A DNA stretch of 64,000 nt from Porticoccaceae bacterium UBA4026 (GCA_002382445.1 DGAQ01000073.1:4196-68195), one strand, 5' to 3'; counted from the stretch's first letter, positions 41,660 to 53,448 are shown. Notes: generated by a model from the letters alone, not told the origin. A program made the numbers and translations.

Positions 41660-43053
41660 TGTTAAATATGCGACTCACCGATGCTGCTGTGCGATTTGGT
41701 GGGACTCTCGTTAACCCAGATTGTGTTTTCTCAGCGGTGTCAATTGATAGTCGCACGACCAATGAGGGTGATTTATTTATTGCAGTATCTGGAGAGCGAT
41801 TTGATGCTCATTCATTTATTCCATCTGTCGCCCATAAGATTGCAGGCGCGGTTGTTTCTACCTTAGATAGTAGTCTCGAAATTCCCCAGTGGGTGGTAAA
41901 GGACACTGTCCAAGCTCTCGGCGATCTGGCCAGGTTGAGAAGAGATAGTTTTGGCGGTCAAGTGATAGCGGTCACTGGTAGTTCAGGCAAAACTTCGGTG
42001 AAAGAAATGATAGCAGCCATACTTCGAGAGCGCGTAAGGGTTCATGCAACCAAGGGTAACCTGAACAATCACATTGGCGTTCCACTGACACTTCTAGAAA
42101 TAGATGATCAGTGTGACATCGCTGTTATTGAGATGGGGGCTAGCGCCGCGGGAGAAATCACCTATCTGTGTTCCCTGGCGCAACCTGATATCGCGCTGAT
42201 AAATAATATTCAAAGGGCTCACATTTCTGGATTTGGCAGTATTGAGGCTATCGCAGAAGCTAAGAGTGAAATATTTGGAGGCCTTAAACCGAGCGGCATC
42301 GCCATATTAAATTTGGATGAAATCTATGCTAAGCAGTGGCTAGAATTGATCGGTGAGCGACAACACATAAGTTTTTCAGTCGAAGATTCTAGTGCAGATG
42401 TTTTTGCTAAGGATATTAAAGAATTAGGCAATGGATGCTACGGCTTCATTCTCTGTGTTGGAGAACTAGCTGGCATCTCAGCGGTTGAGCAGCTAATAGA
42501 GCTGCATCAGCCTGGAATTCACACCCTTCGCAATGCCTTAGCAGCCGCAGCCTGTTCTTTAGCGGCGGGTGCTTCGGTTATTCAAATAACTAAAGGGTTG
42601 GTTAAGGTAAAACCGGTGTCAGGGCGTCTTGAGCCCAAAGTAACGGACGATGACGTTTTGGTGATTGACGATACCTACAACGCAAATCCTGATTCATTTA
42701 AAGCTGCCATTGATGTTTTAGCCGATATGTCGGGCTACCGATGTTTGGTGATGGGAGATATGGGTGAACTTGGCGCTGACGAAAGGCTTTTGCACCAACA
42801 GGTAGGCGAGTATGCCAAGCGCGCAAAACTGGATGACATCTATACCCTGGGCACTCTTAGCGAGTCGGCAGCTATTGCTTTTGGTGGCTATCATTTTAAA
42901 GACAAAAATTTGTTAATCGAGACTCTGAAAGAAAAAATTTCGGTAATTAAATCAAACAAGGAAGAAGTGACCATTTTAGTTAAAGGGTCTCGAAGCGCGC
43001 GTATGGACAAGATTGTTGAACGATTGGTCAGCGGAGATAGAAACTCATGTTAG
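41656..43053 (+). CDS. murF: UDP-MurNAc-tripeptide D-alanyl-D-alanine ligase
   Basis: A 465-residue Mur ligase, of standard length. The P-loop is [18 protein letters not shown] (about 106-123). [16 protein letters not shown] and [12 protein letters not shown] line the substrate site, and [18 protein letters not shown] (about 335-352) with MGDMGELG are MurF-specific. It attaches D-Ala-D-Ala to the tripeptide precursor, completing the UDP-MurNAc-pentapeptide. ATG at 41656 overlaps the murE stop; the 3' end overlaps mraY by seven bases. Confidence 0.96.
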   Translation: MMLNMRLTDAAVRFGGTLVNPDCVFSAVSIDSRTTNEGDLFIAVSGERFDAHSFIPSVAHKIAGAVVSTLDSSLEIPQWVVKDTVQALGDLARLRRDSFGGQVIAVTGSSGKTSVKEMIAAILRERVRVHATKGNLNNHIGVPLTLLEIDDQCDIAVIEMGASAAGEITYLCSLAQPDIALINNIQRAHISGFGSIEAIAEAKSEIFGGLKPSGIAILNLDEIYAKQWLELIGERQHISFSVEDSSADVFAKDIKELGNGCYGFILCVGELAGISAVEQLIELHQPGIHTLRNALAAAACSLAAGASVIQITKGLVKVKPVSGRLEPKVTDDDVLVIDDTYNANPDSFKAAIDVLADMSGYRCLVMGDMGELGADERLLHQQVGEYAKRAKLDDIYTLGTLSESAAIAFGGYHFKDKNLLIETLKEKISVIKSNKEEVTILVKGSRSARMDKIVERLVSGDRNSC

Positions 43054-44129
43054 TGTGGATTGCAGATTATCTAAGTCAGTTCTATGGTTCTTTCGCAGTG
43101 TTTCAGTATCTAACACTGAGGGGAATCTTAGCCGTTATTACCTCTTTGGTTATCAGTTGGGTTTTTGGTCCAGCGGTCATCCGGCGACTGAATGAACTGC
43201 AGATGGGTCAGGTTATACGCAGTGATGGTCCACAGACTCATTTAAGCAAGGCCGGAACTCCCACTATGGGCGGTGCGCTTATTTTATTAGCGATCTTTGT
43301 TAGCACTTTGTTATGGGCTGACTTGGGAAATCGTTATGTTTGGATAGTTCTGGGCACTACTCTTTTCTTCGGTTTGGTTGGCTGGGTTGATGATTATCGA
43401 AAGATCGTTGAGAAAGATCCTCGCGGATTACCGGCTAGATGGAAATATTTCTGGCAGTCTGTGTTTGGGCTTGGGGCGGCAATAGTTCTTTACTATGGCG
43501 CACAAACTCCTGCTGAAACTGAATTGATCGTACCTTTTTTCAAGAATATTGCCCTCACTATGGGCCCTTTTTATATCCTGTTTACCTACTTAGTGATTGT
43601 TGGCACGAGTAACGCGGTAAATCTAACGGATGGTCTTGATGGGCTGGCTATTTTACCCGCAGTGATGGTTGGCGGCGCTTTGGGCGTTATTGCCTACTTA
43701 ACAGGCAACTATCAGTTTGCCAATTATTTACACATTCCTTTTATCAGTGGTGCGGGGGAATTACTCATCGTTGCAGCGGCGCTCTGTGGAGCGGGGCTCG
43801 GTTTTCTATGGTTTAACACTTATCCCGCCATGGTTTTTATGGGTGATATCGGCGCTTTGGCCTTGGGGGCGGCACTTGGCGTGATGGCGGTGATTGTTCG
43901 GCAAGAAATAGTCTTGGCGATTATGGGTGGTGTTTTTGTTATTGAGACCGTATCGGTCATTTTACAGGTGGCTTCATTCAAACTAACCGGTAAACGCATC
44001 TTTCGCATGGCCCCCTTACATCACCATTATGAATTGAAAGGTTGGCCTGAACCGCGTGTGATCGTGCGGTTTTGGATCATTACCGTGGTCCTAGTCCTTG
44101 TTGGCCTAGCCACACTGAAGATAAGATAA
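43047..44129 (+). CDS. mraY: Phospho-MurNAc-pentapeptide transferase
   Basis: A 360-residue integral membrane enzyme with about ten spans. It moves phospho-MurNAc-pentapeptide to undecaprenyl phosphate, giving lipid I. Signatures are [14 protein letters not shown] (about 69-82), the Mg-binding WVDDYRK (about 114-120), [14 protein letters not shown] (about 190-203), [11 protein letters not shown] (about 267) and the HHHYELKGW loop (about 324-332). The ATG overlaps murF. The murD start follows two bases after the stop. Confidence 0.97.
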   Translation: MLVWIADYLSQFYGSFAVFQYLTLRGILAVITSLVISWVFGPAVIRRLNELQMGQVIRSDGPQTHLSKAGTPTMGGALILLAIFVSTLLWADLGNRYVWIVLGTTLFFGLVGWVDDYRKIVEKDPRGLPARWKYFWQSVFGLGAAIVLYYGAQTPAETELIVPFFKNIALTMGPFYILFTYLVIVGTSNAVNLTDGLDGLAILPAVMVGGALGVIAYLTGNYQFANYLHIPFISGAGELLIVAAALCGAGLGFLWFNTYPAMVFMGDIGALALGAALGVMAVIVRQEIVLAIMGGVFVIETVSVILQVASFKLTGKRIFRMAPLHHHYELKGWPEPRVIVRFWIITVVLVLVGLATLKIR

Positions 44130-44131
44130 AA

Positions 44132-45523
44132 ATGGAACCAATTGTGGCTGAGTTAGGTCTGACTAACAGGAAAATAGCTATCCTTGGCATGGGAGCCACG
44201 GGTCTATCTGTGGCCAGATTTCTGTCGTCAATTGGCAAGCCTTTTATATTTGCTGATAGTCGTGAACAGCCGCCTAAGTTAAGCGAGGCTAGGGAAAGCT
44301 TTCCGCAGATTTCCATGCAACTGGGCGAATTCAATCAAGCCCTATTTGCTGATATTGACCTGGCCATAATCAGCCCAGGGATTGCTTTGGATCAGCCAGC
44401 CTTTATAGCCGCTCGACAGCAGGGCGTCACTTTTATGGGTGATCTTGAGTTATTTTTAAGCCAGGCAAAAGCGCCTGTTGTGGCAATCACCGGATCGAAC
44501 GGTAAGAGTACCGTGACTACTCTACTTGGCCAGATGGCGAAAGATAGCGGCTTACAGGTCGGCGTTGGCGGTAATTTAGGCATGCCGATGCTTGATTTAA
44601 TTTCAGATAATCAGCAACTGTATATCCTAGAGCTATCTAGCTTTCAATTAGAATTACTAACCGATAGCCGCGGCGCTACGGTTGGTCTGCTCAATATTAC
44701 TCCAGATCATATGGATAGGTATAAAGACCTCGAGCAGTATGTTGCTGCAAAGCATCATATCTTTCGTGGAGCAAAGACAGTTATCAGTAATCGGCAGGAT
44801 AGTTTGACCACCCCAAGAGAACAGGGAGAGAGTCAAACCCTGACATTTGGACTTGATAAGCCAGATGAGGGTAATTTTGGAATTGCTCTTCACAACGATA
44901 TCAAATCCTTATTCTTCGGCAACCAAGTTTTACTCGCGGTGGAAGAAGTCGCCATGAAAGGACGACATAACACGAGTAATGCTCTCGCCGCTCTAGCTCT
45001 TGGATATGCGGCTGGACTCGCCACGGCTACGATGCTGAAAACATTAGAAGTCTTTAAGGGCCTGCCTCATCGGTGCGAGACCATCGCCACTATCGACAAT
45101 GTCAGCTATATCAATGACTCGAAGGGAACCAATGTTGGCGCAACACTGGCGGCTATTGAAGGGTTTGGTTCTGATGCGGGTAAAAATCTTTTGTTAATTG
45201 CTGGAGGGCAAGGTAAAGGCCAGAATTTTGGTGATCTAAAGGATTCTGTGGAGAGATTTGTGAAATGCGGTTTTCTTTATGGTGAGGACGCACAACTGTT
45301 AGAAGAAGCCTTGCACTCGGTCACCCAGATTCACCGCGTAAACTCACTAGTTGAGGCGGTTGCCGGTGCTAAAAATGCCGCTCGGTCCGGAGATATCGTC
45401 CTGCTATCACCTGCATGCGCAAGTTTTGATTCATTTACGGGTTTCGAACAGCGCGGCCGCTGTTTTAGCCAGGCTGTGTTATCGCAAGTACATGCTAATA
45501 ACGGCAAAGGGATGACCTCATGA
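44132..45523 (+). CDS. murD: UDP-MurNAc-L-alanine--D-glutamate ligase
   Basis: A 463-residue Mur ligase. The N-terminal Rossmann-like domain begins KIAILGMGATGLSVARFL. The P-loop is ITGSNGKSTVTTLLGQ (about 120-135), ELSSFQLE and NITPDHMDRY follow, and YINDSKGTNVGATLAAIEGF (about 324-343) and LLSPACASFDSF close it. It adds D-glutamate to UDP-MurNAc-L-Ala. The start is set at ATG 44132, just after mraY; a longer frame would lie inside mraY. It overlaps ftsW by four bases. Confidence 0.95.
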   Translation: MEPIVAELGLTNRKIAILGMGATGLSVARFLSSIGKPFIFADSREQPPKLSEARESFPQISMQLGEFNQALFADIDLAIISPGIALDQPAFIAARQQGVTFMGDLELFLSQAKAPVVAITGSNGKSTVTTLLGQMAKDSGLQVGVGGNLGMPMLDLISDNQQLYILELSSFQLELLTDSRGATVGLLNITPDHMDRYKDLEQYVAAKHHIFRGAKTVISNRQDSLTTPREQGESQTLTFGLDKPDEGNFGIALHNDIKSLFFGNQVLLAVEEVAMKGRHNTSNALAALALGYAAGLATATMLKTLEVFKGLPHRCETIATIDNVSYINDSKGTNVGATLAAIEGFGSDAGKNLLLIAGGQGKGQNFGDLKDSVERFVKCGFLYGEDAQLLEEALHSVTQIHRVNSLVEAVAGAKNAARSGDIVLLSPACASFDSFTGFEQRGRCFSQAVLSQVHANNGKGMTS

Positions 45524-46698
45524 TAGTCACCTTGCCTTTAAATTTTAACCGCTCTAGAGCTAGGCGATGGCACGTCGATATGCCTTTGCTGCTTCCTGTA
45601 CTAGCGTTAATCTCTATTGGTTTCGTCATGATTGGGTCGGCATCTTTTAGTTTCGCTGATCATCGATTAGGCGATGAGCTTTTCTTTGTTAAACGGCATC
45701 TGGCGTACTTAGTCGTTGGCGCCGCCGCCATGATGACTTGCTTCTTTGTGCGGCCTTCATTTTGGTCAACCTATGCGCGATTATGGATGGTGATTGCTGT
45801 TGTACTCTTGGTGTTGGTTTTGATTCCAGGTGTCGGTCGAGAGCTTAATGGCAGTCGACGCTGGTTGAGTTTTGGCGGTTTCACTGTACAGGTATCTGAA
45901 TTAGCAAAAGTGGCCACTGTGGTCTTTTTGGCCACTTATCTTGATCAGCATAGAGAGACTCTAGGCGGCAGCTGGGCTGGGTTCTTCAAATTAATGGGTG
46001 TTATCGGTGTGCTCTCGTTACTCCTCATACAAGAGCCAGATTTTGGCTCTGTGGTCGTGCTGGGTAGTACTTTCATGGTTCTCATATTCTTGGGTGGTGC
46101 AAAACTTCGACAGTATTTTTTGATTATTGCTGTTGGTTTGGCTTTGTTGTGGATACTTAAAGATTCTGCACCCTATCGGGTGGCTAGATTAACTGCATAC
46201 CTTGACCCTTGGTCGGATCAGTTTAATTCTGGTTATCAGTTGACTCAGTCACTCATAGCCTTTGGACGAGGCGAGTGGTTCGGCGTCGGGTTAGGTCAGT
46301 CTGTTCAAAAAATGCTCTACTTACCAGAGGCTCATACCGACTTTGTGTTTGCCATCTTTGCAGAAGAGTTTGGCTTTTTAGGCGTGCTATGCCTGGTTGG
46401 GTTGTACTGCTTAATGGTGAGCCGGATATTCAGCTTAAGTCGCAAAGCAATCGCGGTACAAAGCTGGTACGCGGCTTTTGTTCTTATTGGGTTCGGACTA
46501 CTTATTAGTGGGCAGACCTTTATTAACCTTGGGGTGAATGCCGGGTTATTACCGACCAAAGGTCTTACACTGCCCTTTGTCAGCTATGGTGGCAGTAGCC
46601 TTATGGTCTGCTGCGCCATGATTGGCATGATGTTGCGTTTTGGCCATGATTTACACGAACCTCAAGTGGATAATCGGAGGTCTCGTTATGCTGGATGA
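45520..46698 (+). CDS. ftsW: Septal peptidoglycan glycosyltransferase FtsW
   Basis: A 392-residue SEDS-family polytopic membrane protein with about ten spans. RRWLSFGGFTVQVSELAKV (about 111-129) and the catalytic-Asp segment LLIQEPDFGSVVVLG (about 166-180) are conserved. The long extracellular loop ends in GLGQSVQKMLYLPEAHTDFV and IFAEEFGFLG, followed by LPFVSYGGSS near the C-terminus. It polymerises septal glycan with FtsI as partner. It overlaps murD by four bases and murG by 11. Confidence 0.96.
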   Translation: MIVTLPLNFNRSRARRWHVDMPLLLPVLALISIGFVMIGSASFSFADHRLGDELFFVKRHLAYLVVGAAAMMTCFFVRPSFWSTYARLWMVIAVVLLVLVLIPGVGRELNGSRRWLSFGGFTVQVSELAKVATVVFLATYLDQHRETLGGSWAGFFKLMGVIGVLSLLLIQEPDFGSVVVLGSTFMVLIFLGGAKLRQYFLIIAVGLALLWILKDSAPYRVARLTAYLDPWSDQFNSGYQLTQSLIAFGRGEWFGVGLGQSVQKMLYLPEAHTDFVFAIFAEEFGFLGVLCLVGLYCLMVSRIFSLSRKAIAVQSWYAAFVLIGFGLLISGQTFINLGVNAGLLPTKGLTLPFVSYGGSSLMVCCAMIGMMLRFGHDLHEPQVDNRRSRYAG

Positions 46699-47785
46699 CA
46701 GACAGTACCGAGTGATGATAATGGCCGGCGGTACCGGGGGGCATGTCTTCCCCGCACTTGCCGTAGTCGATGAACTGCGCAAAGAAAATGTTGCGCTGGC
46801 GTGGCTTGGAACCCGTCGAGGTATCGAAGCTGAACTAGTGCCAAAGAACCAGATTGACCTCCATTATCTAGATATAGAGGGTATTCGTGGTCGTGGCCTC
46901 GGTGCTTTATTAAAAGCCCCGCTACTATTACTGCGGTCCATAGTGCAATCATTACATGTACTGTCTCAATTTAAACCAGAAGTCGTATTGGGTATGGGCG
47001 GATTTGCCTCGGGCCCTGGTGCTATTGCAGCTTGGTTGAAGCGTATTCCCATCGTGATTCATGAACAAAACTCTATTGCTGGCACCACCAACCGTATCAG
47101 TGCAATATTTGCTACAAAGGTTATGCAAGGTTTTCCGAATACCTTAAAGCGAGGCGAATGGTGTGGAAACCCAGTGCGTTTTGATATAGCCAATTTACCG
47201 TCGCCTCAAGTGCGATTTGCTGGGCGAACCGGGAAGACTCGGGTACTTATTGTTGGCGGCAGCAGGGGTGCAATGGCCATTAACACCCTACTACCGAAGG
47301 CACTCAAGCAGATTGATGAAGAGATCCGTCCTGAAATTCTACATCAGACAGGCAAGGTTCATTGGCAAGGCACATTGGACCTCTATTATGCTCAGGATCT
47401 AAATCCTCAGAGTGAACAGATCAAGGTCGTCGATTTTATTGAATCGATGGCGGCAGCCTATGAATGGGCTGATTTTGTTATCTGCAGAGCGGGTGCTCTG
47501 ACGATTGCTGAACTCACTTCGGCAGGATTAGGTTCCTTACTAATACCCTTTCCCTTTGCGATTGATGACCATCAAACGGCGAATGGGCAACTATTGGTGA
47601 GTCAGGGTGCGGCGGTTATGGTTCAACAAACTCAGTTAAGCGCCGAGCAATTAGCAGAACAACTCGTTGTGATTTGTGGGGACGGGGAAAAGCGTTTAAA
47701 CATGGCAATGCGCGCTAGGGAGTTGGCTAAAAATTCCGCCGCTCGAGAAGTTGCGCGAATCTGTATGGAGGTTAGTCGTGGTTAA
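46688..47785 (+). CDS. murG: MurG N-acetylglucosaminyltransferase (lipid II synthesis)
   Basis: A 365-residue GT28 glycosyltransferase acting at the inner face of the inner membrane, adding GlcNAc to lipid [16 protein letters not shown] (about 11-25) is the first G-loop. [16 protein letters not shown] and [13 protein letters not shown] follow, and the second domain has [11 protein letters not shown] and [15 protein letters not shown] (about 263-277). ATG at 46688 is chosen over the longer frame because GGAGG stands seven bases before it. Its end overlaps murC. Confidence 0.96.
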   Translation: MLDDRQYRVMIMAGGTGGHVFPALAVVDELRKENVALAWLGTRRGIEAELVPKNQIDLHYLDIEGIRGRGLGALLKAPLLLLRSIVQSLHVLSQFKPEVVLGMGGFASGPGAIAAWLKRIPIVIHEQNSIAGTTNRISAIFATKVMQGFPNTLKRGEWCGNPVRFDIANLPSPQVRFAGRTGKTRVLIVGGSRGAMAINTLLPKALKQIDEEIRPEILHQTGKVHWQGTLDLYYAQDLNPQSEQIKVVDFIESMAAAYEWADFVICRAGALTIAELTSAGLGSLLIPFPFAIDDHQTANGQLLVSQGAAVMVQQTQLSAEQLAEQLVVICGDGEKRLNMAMRARELAKNSAAREVARICMEVSRG

Positions 47786-49211
47786 TATAGCAAACTTCCA
47801 AGTCCCCGAGATGCGCCGCATCGGACGTATTCATTTCGTGGGCATTGGCGGAAGTGGTATGTGCGGCATTGCTGAAGTACTCCTCAACCAGGGTTACGAA
47901 ATATCTGGATCAGATTTAGTTATTAATGCTAGTGCTGAGCGACTAATGAGGGCGGGAGCGCAAGTCTTCAAAGGGCACAAAAAATCCAACATCGATGGTG
48001 CTGATGTGGTGGTTAAATCTTCAGCTGTAACTCTTGAAAATATAGAAATTGCTACTGCAATGAATAATGGTATTCCAGTGGTAAGACGTGCCGAAATGCT
48101 TGCAGAACTTATGCGCTATCGACATGGTATCGCCGTGGCTGGAACCCATGGGAAAACTACGACAACCAGTTTAATCACCGCTATTTTTGCTGAAGCTGAC
48201 TGTGACCCTACTTTTATTGTTGGAGGACGTGTAAACAGTATTGGCACCAACGCTAAACTTGGCGGCAGCCGTTATCTCGTTGCCGAAGCCGACGAGAGTG
48301 ATGCCTCTTTCTTGCACTTGCAACCCATGGTCTCAGTAGTCACTAACATCGAAGCCGATCACATGGAGGCCTATGGTTTTGACTTTGAGGTCATGAAACA
48401 AACCTACATTAAGTTCCTACACAACCTACCATTTTATGGTTTGGCTGTGCTTTGTATTGATGATGAGGTGATTCGAAATATGTTGGTTGACGTGGGGAGA
48501 CCTACTCTAACCTACGGCTTTAGTGAAGATGCCGCTTATCGTATTCGTGACGTCAAAAGCCATCAGCGTCAGTGCTTTTTTACCATTGATCGTCCGGATG
48601 GTCTTCCTTCGTTAGATATTAGCCTGAGTATTCCTGGCCGACATAATGCATTAAATGCCGCCGCTGCAATCGCCGTAGCGAGTGACGAAGGCTTATCTGA
48701 CCAGTCGATCATTAAGGCGTTAAGCGAATTTGGTGGTGTTGGCCGTCGGTTTGAGCAGATTGGTGATTACCCGGTAAGAGATGGCATTGCCATGCTTTAC
48801 GATGATTACGGTCATCATCCCACGGAAGTTCAAGCCACCATACAAGCTGTCCGCGATGGATGGCCGGATAAGCGTCTGGTTATGATTTTTCAGCCTCATC
48901 GCTATACGCGAACAAGAGACCTCTACGAAGAGTTTGTTGGGGTCTTGTCTACCGTTGATCTGTTGTTGATTTTGGACGTCTACTCGGCAGGCGAAGAGTT
49001 AATTGCAGGCGCGACCAGCAAAAATTTGTGTGGAAGCATTCGACAGCGTGGACGCATAGACCCTATTTACGTCACTAATCTTGAAGATGTTCCGTCGCTT
49101 CTCGCGGAGTTAGTCCAGGGCGGGGATTTAGTGATGACACAGGGTGCCGGCAGTGTTAGCAAATTAGTTTCCATGCTAGCTGATAGCCAGTTAGGGCAGG
49201 TGCCATTATGA
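47778..49211 (+). CDS. murC: UDP-N-acetylmuramate--L-alanine ligase
   Basis: A 477-residue Mur ligase. The N-terminus reads [19 protein letters not shown], the P-loop [13 protein letters not shown] (about 117-129), and [26 protein letters not shown] and [14 protein letters not shown] (about 338-351) follow. It adds the first L-Ala to UDP-MurNAc. The start is taken as GTG 47778 because GGAGG precedes it at seven bases; the frame is open farther but within murG. It ends with a four-base overlap with ddlB. Confidence 0.95.
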   Translation: MVNIANFQVPEMRRIGRIHFVGIGGSGMCGIAEVLLNQGYEISGSDLVINASAERLMRAGAQVFKGHKKSNIDGADVVVKSSAVTLENIEIATAMNNGIPVVRRAEMLAELMRYRHGIAVAGTHGKTTTTSLITAIFAEADCDPTFIVGGRVNSIGTNAKLGGSRYLVAEADESDASFLHLQPMVSVVTNIEADHMEAYGFDFEVMKQTYIKFLHNLPFYGLAVLCIDDEVIRNMLVDVGRPTLTYGFSEDAAYRIRDVKSHQRQCFFTIDRPDGLPSLDISLSIPGRHNALNAAAAIAVASDEGLSDQSIIKALSEFGGVGRRFEQIGDYPVRDGIAMLYDDYGHHPTEVQATIQAVRDGWPDKRLVMIFQPHRYTRTRDLYEEFVGVLSTVDLLLILDVYSAGEELIAGATSKNLCGSIRQRGRIDPIYVTNLEDVPSLLAELVQGGDLVMTQGAGSVSKLVSMLADSQLGQVPL

Positions 49212-50152
49212 ATCGTAGAACCCTGGGCACCTCAGCACAAGACGTCAGTAAATTTGGCCGTATCGGCCTTTTATACGGGGGCCTTTCGTCCGAGCGCGAA
49301 ATATCTTTGATGACCGGTGAAGCCGTATTGGCCGCGCTAAAAAATCTCAATGTGGACGTGATCGCGATTGACGTTCAGGAGAATATTTTACAAATATTAC
49401 CAAGCTATCAGTTGGACCGAGTGTTTATCGCGTTGCACGGACCTGGTGGGGAGGATGGCACATTGCAGGGAGCCTTAGAATATCTAGAGCTACCCTATAC
49501 TGGAAGCGGTGTCTTGGCTTCCGCATTAGCAATGGACAAACTCCGGTGCAAGCAAATGTGGCGGGGGATCGGTTTGCCCACCACAGACTTTGCAGTATTG
49601 GACGAGAAATCTGATTGGGCAGCGGTACTGGATTCTTTAGGCGGTAAAGTGATGGTGAAGCCGACCTGTGAAGGTTCAAGCATCGGTATGAGTCGAGTAG
49701 AGACTGCGCAGCAACTTCAAGAGGCGTGGAGGCAAGCGGCAGATTTAAGTAACGTCGTTATAGCAGAGTCCCTACTGGAGGGCGAAGAGTATACGGTTGC
49801 TATTCTGGGTGATCAGGCTTTGCCGTCAATTCGTATCGAGGCAAAAGAAGTTTTTTACGACTATCAAGCTAAGTATTTTTCTGACGAGACCGCCTATTTT
49901 TGCCCCAGTGGATTGTCTGTTGCGCGTGAAGAAGAATTGCGAGACCTGTCGGTCGCCGCGTTCAATAGTCTTGGCTGTCGGGGATGGGGTCGTGTCGATG
50001 TGATGGTCGATAGCGCAGGAAGCTTTCAGCTTCTGGAAGTTAATACGGTTCCCGGGATGACCAGTCATAGTTTGGTGCCGATGGCTGCAAGTGCTGCAGG
50101 CCTTAGTTTCGATGAACTGGTTCTCTCTATATTGGAGGAATCAATCGCATGA
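49208..50152 (+). CDS. ddlB: D-alanine--D-alanine ligase
   Basis: A 314-residue ATP-grasp ligase of DdlB type. [17 protein letters not shown] (about 21-37) is the N-terminal signature. [18 protein letters not shown] (about 76-93), [30 protein letters not shown] and the metal-binding [19 protein letters not shown] (about 277-295) are all present. It makes the D-Ala-D-Ala dipeptide used by MurF. It overlaps murC and ftsQ by four bases each. Confidence 0.96.
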   Translation: MNRRTLGTSAQDVSKFGRIGLLYGGLSSEREISLMTGEAVLAALKNLNVDVIAIDVQENILQILPSYQLDRVFIALHGPGGEDGTLQGALEYLELPYTGSGVLASALAMDKLRCKQMWRGIGLPTTDFAVLDEKSDWAAVLDSLGGKVMVKPTCEGSSIGMSRVETAQQLQEAWRQAADLSNVVIAESLLEGEEYTVAILGDQALPSIRIEAKEVFYDYQAKYFSDETAYFCPSGLSVAREEELRDLSVAAFNSLGCRGWGRVDVMVDSAGSFQLLEVNTVPGMTSHSLVPMAASAAGLSFDELVLSILEESIA

Positions 50153-50955
50153 CAAAAAGAATGGTTCAAGGGGCTAATTTTAATAATCCGTCAAAGAAAC
50201 GGTTTTCAGATCGCTTTTACGAGAAATTTTTACGATTGGTCATGGTCGTTGTTTTTGTGGCGGTCATTGTTGGAGGCGAATATATCTACAAACAAATTGA
50301 TACGCCTTTAAGCAGAATCATTGTGGGAGGAGAGTTTAAACATCTCCAAAAAGAAGAATTAGCTAACTTGGTCAATGGTCAGATAGATGGGGGATTTTTG
50401 AGTATGAATTTGAATCAATTACGCGATCAGTTGCAGGGCCACCCCTGGGTTCACGAAGTCAGTATTAGACGTGAATGGCCCTCTACCTTAAAAGTCGAGG
50501 TGGTTGAAGAGGTGCCTATCGCCCGTTTGGGTAAACAGGGGTTTCTCAATCGCTTGGGGGATCAGCTTGAGATTTCTGACAATAGCAATCTTCAATCGTT
50601 ACCGGTCTTGCGCGCGGAATTTGGTAGTACACAAGACATGGTTCAACAGTATCAACTATTGGCTGAGCTGCTTATACCTACCAGTCTCAAATTGACCGAG
50701 TTACAGCGAGATAGTGTCGGGGCTTGGAAGGCGTCTGCCGCTCCGGGTATTAGGTTGGTATTGGGCCGTGATGAGATCGCTGAGAAAATACGCAGACTCG
50801 TCATAGTTTGGCAGTCGGGGTTGAGTTTGCAGTCAGACAACATTGAAACCATCGATTTACGCTATCCAAATGGACTCGCTGTGTCTTGGAAAGAAAGTGC
50901 GCTTGCCCGCACTGATGGCCAAATTTTATTAAAAAATGTTTCTAGCTCAGCTTGA
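50149..50955 (+). CDS. ftsQ: Cell division protein FtsQ
   Basis: A 268-residue bitopic divisome protein. A basic cytoplasmic start (KKRFSDRFYEKF) is followed by one span at about residues 25-44 and the POTRA domain (about 50-125), including HPWVHEVSIRREWPSTLKVEV and EVPIARLG. The beta domain contains LRYPNGLAVSWKE near the end. FtsQ links early and late divisome proteins through FtsL and FtsB. The ATG overlaps the ddlB stop. The ftsA start is 24 bases downstream. Confidence 0.93.
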   Translation: MTKRMVQGANFNNPSKKRFSDRFYEKFLRLVMVVVFVAVIVGGEYIYKQIDTPLSRIIVGGEFKHLQKEELANLVNGQIDGGFLSMNLNQLRDQLQGHPWVHEVSIRREWPSTLKVEVVEEVPIARLGKQGFLNRLGDQLEISDNSNLQSLPVLRAEFGSTQDMVQQYQLLAELLIPTSLKLTELQRDSVGAWKASAAPGIRLVLGRDEIAEKIRRLVIVWQSGLSLQSDNIETIDLRYPNGLAVSWKESALARTDGQILLKNVSSSA

Positions 50956-50979
50956 TGTCAGGCTAAAAAGGGAAAAATT

Positions 50980-52215
50980 ATGAGTAGTTCAAATGAAGAA
51001 AACATGGTGGTCGCATTAGATATTGGTACATCTAAGGTGGTTGCTATTGTTGGTGTTATAGGGCCGGGAGGCGAAATAGAAATCATTGGCACAGGAATGC
51101 ATGCATCATCCGGGCTAAAAAAAGGCGTGGTGGTAAATATTGAGGCAACTGTCAACTCTATCCAGCGTGCGATTGAAGAAGCCGAGTTGATGGCGGGGTG
51201 CTCTATTCATTCAGTTTACGCAGGTATAGCCGGTAGTCATATCCGTAGCCTAAATTCACACGGTATTGTTGCGATCCGAGATCGCGAAGTTCAACCATTG
51301 GACCTGGAGCGAGTTATTGATGCTGCTCGGGCTGTGGCTATTCCAGCAGACCAAGAAATACTTCATGTGCTACCGCAAGAATTTATTATCGACGACCAAC
51401 AGGGAGTGCGCGAGCCGATTGGCATGTCTGGAGTCCGTTTAGAAGCCAAGGTGCATTTGGTTACTTGCGCGGCTAACGCGGCACAAAACATTAAGAAATG
51501 TATTCGGCGATGTGGTCTTGAAGTTGATGATCTTGCCCTTGAGCAACTCGCTTCGAGCTATGCGGTGTTGACAGAAGATGAGAAGCAACTCGGTGTTGCT
51601 CTAGTTGATATCGGTGGCGGAACGTCGGATATCGCTATTTTTACTGAAGGATCTATCAGACACACGGGCGTAATTCCAATTGCTGGAGATCAAGTGACTA
51701 ATGACATTGCTATGGCATTGCGCACACCCACGGCACATGCCGAAGAGCTTAAAGTGAAATATGCCTGCGCACTGGCTAAGTTAGCGCGCCCTGAAGAGAC
51801 AGTAAAGGTGCCAAGCGTGGGTGATCGCGAATCTCGTGATATGTCTCGGCAACTGCTCGCTGAAGTCGTTGAACCAAGATATGACGAACTATTTACGCTG
51901 GTCCAGGCGGAGATACGGCGCAGTGGGTTCGAAGAGTTGATTGCGGCTGGGATAGTGCTTACCGGAGGCTCATCAAAAATGGAAGGTGTCACTGAATTGG
52001 CTGAAGAAATTTTCCATATGCCAGTGAGAATCGGAGCGCCGACTAATGTCAGAGGGCTTTCTGACATAGTGAATAACCCCATTTACTCAACAGGGGTTGG
52101 ATTACTTCATTTTGGTGTTAAAGAGCGACGCAAATTAGGTAGTAACGCGAGTACTAATGCGAAGAGTGGAAATATATTTGAAAAGCTTAAGAGCTGGTTT
52201 CAAGGTGGGGTTTAA
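50980..52215 (+). CDS. ftsA: Cell division protein FtsA
   Basis: A 411-residue actin-like ATPase that tethers FtsZ to the membrane. Motifs are VALDIGTSKVVAIVG (phosphate 1, about 8-22), VALVDIGGGTSDIAIF (phosphate 2, about 205-220) and GIVLTGGSSKMEGVTELAE (adenosine, about 323-341). A C-terminal amphipathic end, IFEKLKSWFQGG, is the membrane-targeting helix. AGGGAAAAATT precedes the ATG. It sits between ftsQ and ftsZ in the canonical order. Confidence 0.97.
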   Translation: MSSSNEENMVVALDIGTSKVVAIVGVIGPGGEIEIIGTGMHASSGLKKGVVVNIEATVNSIQRAIEEAELMAGCSIHSVYAGIAGSHIRSLNSHGIVAIRDREVQPLDLERVIDAARAVAIPADQEILHVLPQEFIIDDQQGVREPIGMSGVRLEAKVHLVTCAANAAQNIKKCIRRCGLEVDDLALEQLASSYAVLTEDEKQLGVALVDIGGGTSDIAIFTEGSIRHTGVIPIAGDQVTNDIAMALRTPTAHAEELKVKYACALAKLARPEETVKVPSVGDRESRDMSRQLLAEVVEPRYDELFTLVQAEIRRSGFEELIAAGIVLTGGSSKMEGVTELAEEIFHMPVRIGAPTNVRGLSDIVNNPIYSTGVGLLHFGVKERRKLGSNASTNAKSGNIFEKLKSWFQGGV

Positions 52216-52275
52216 GGGTCGCTAATTTTAGTGACAAATGTTTGATAATTGTGAGGCGCAAATAAGGGGAACACT

Positions 52276-53448
52276 ATGTTTGAATTAGTAGACAGCATTC
52301 CAAAGAATGCAGAGATTAAAGTAGTTGGCGTGGGTGGCGGTGGTTGTAATGCTGTCCGTCATATGATGAATAGTAATATTGATGGGGTGCATTTTATCTG
52401 TGCTAATACCGATGCACAGTCGATGCACAATCTAGACAACGCAACTGTCTTGCAGTTGGGTGGAGCCCTGACTAAAGGATTAGGCGCCGGTGCTAATCCA
52501 GAAGTTGGTCGCCAAGCCGCCATGGAAGACAAAGAGCGCATTGCTCAGGTCTTAGAAGGCGCTGATATGGTGTTCATCACCGCTGGTATGGGCGGAGGTA
52601 CAGGTACTGGCGGCGCGCCAGTCATTGCTGAAATTGCCAAGCAAATGGGCATCTTAACCGTTGGTGTCGTTACTCGACCCTTTGGCTTCGAAGGTCGCAA
52701 ACGCATGGCTATCGCTGATGAGGGTATCTCTCAGATGAAGGAGCGCGTCGATTCATTGATTATTGTCCCCAATGAAAAGCTGATACAGGTGCTGGGTAAG
52801 GATATGACGGTGCTGAATGCCTTTAAACAAGCTAATGATGTGCTTTTTGGTGCTGTTCAGGGCATTACTGACTTGATCCTCCTTGATGGCTTGATCAATG
52901 TCGACTTTGCTGATGTGCGCACTGTTATGTCTGAAATGGGCATGGCAATGATGGGCACTGGCGAAGCCAGTGGTACCGATCGTGCGATTATTGCTGCGGA
53001 GAGTGCCATCAGATGTCCATTGTTGGAGGATATTAACCTTCAGGGCGCTAAAGGTATTTTGGTTAACATCACCAGTGGTTACGACCTTACCTTGGGTGAG
53101 TTTGAGGACGTTGGTAATACTGTCCGTGAATTTGCTGACGAAGACGCGACGATAATTGTTGGTAGCGTATTTGATACAGAACTAACTGATCAGCTGCGAG
53201 TTACCGTTGTGGCGACCGGGTTACGTTCGCCTGGCGCCAAAACAGGCCCTCGAGGAGTTGTTATTGACAATCAACCACCACGTAAAATGGGGGGCGATAT
53301 CGATTACGGCCGATTGGATCAGCCAACCAGTATGCGTCGAGGATCATCTTTAGGAGGGGGGGCAATCGCCCGGAAAGTGCAGGTTCAAGAGGATCCTGAA
53401 TTGGATTATCTAGATGTACCTGCTTTCCTAAGAAAGCAGGCAGACTAG
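52276..53448 (+). CDS. ftsZ: Cell division GTPase FtsZ
   Basis: A 390-residue tubulin homologue that builds the Z ring. [14 protein letters not shown] (about 17-30) binds nucleotide, [19 protein letters not shown] (about 104-122) is the tubulin signature, and [11 protein letters not shown] (about 208-218) is the catalytic T7 loop. After a short linker the conserved C-terminal peptide [12 protein letters not shown] (about 376-387), which contacts FtsA and ZipA, is intact. AAGGGGA precedes the ATG. A structured 99-base gap with an inverted repeat separates it from lpxC. Confidence 0.98.
   Translation: MFELVDSIPKNAEIKVVGVGGGGCNAVRHMMNSNIDGVHFICANTDAQSMHNLDNATVLQLGGALTKGLGAGANPEVGRQAAMEDKERIAQVLEGADMVFITAGMGGGTGTGGAPVIAEIAKQMGILTVGVVTRPFGFEGRKRMAIADEGISQMKERVDSLIIVPNEKLIQVLGKDMTVLNAFKQANDVLFGAVQGITDLILLDGLINVDFADVRTVMSEMGMAMMGTGEASGTDRAIIAAESAIRCPLLEDINLQGAKGILVNITSGYDLTLGEFEDVGNTVREFADEDATIIVGSVFDTELTDQLRVTVVATGLRSPGAKTGPRGVVIDNQPPRKMGGDIDYGRLDQPTSMRRGSSLGGGAIARKVQVQEDPELDYLDVPAFLRKQAD

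Noticed and set aside
48892..49060. Search for a second small gene inside murC/ddlB
   Set aside because: All alternative frames are short and overlap well-conserved Mur ligase sequence.
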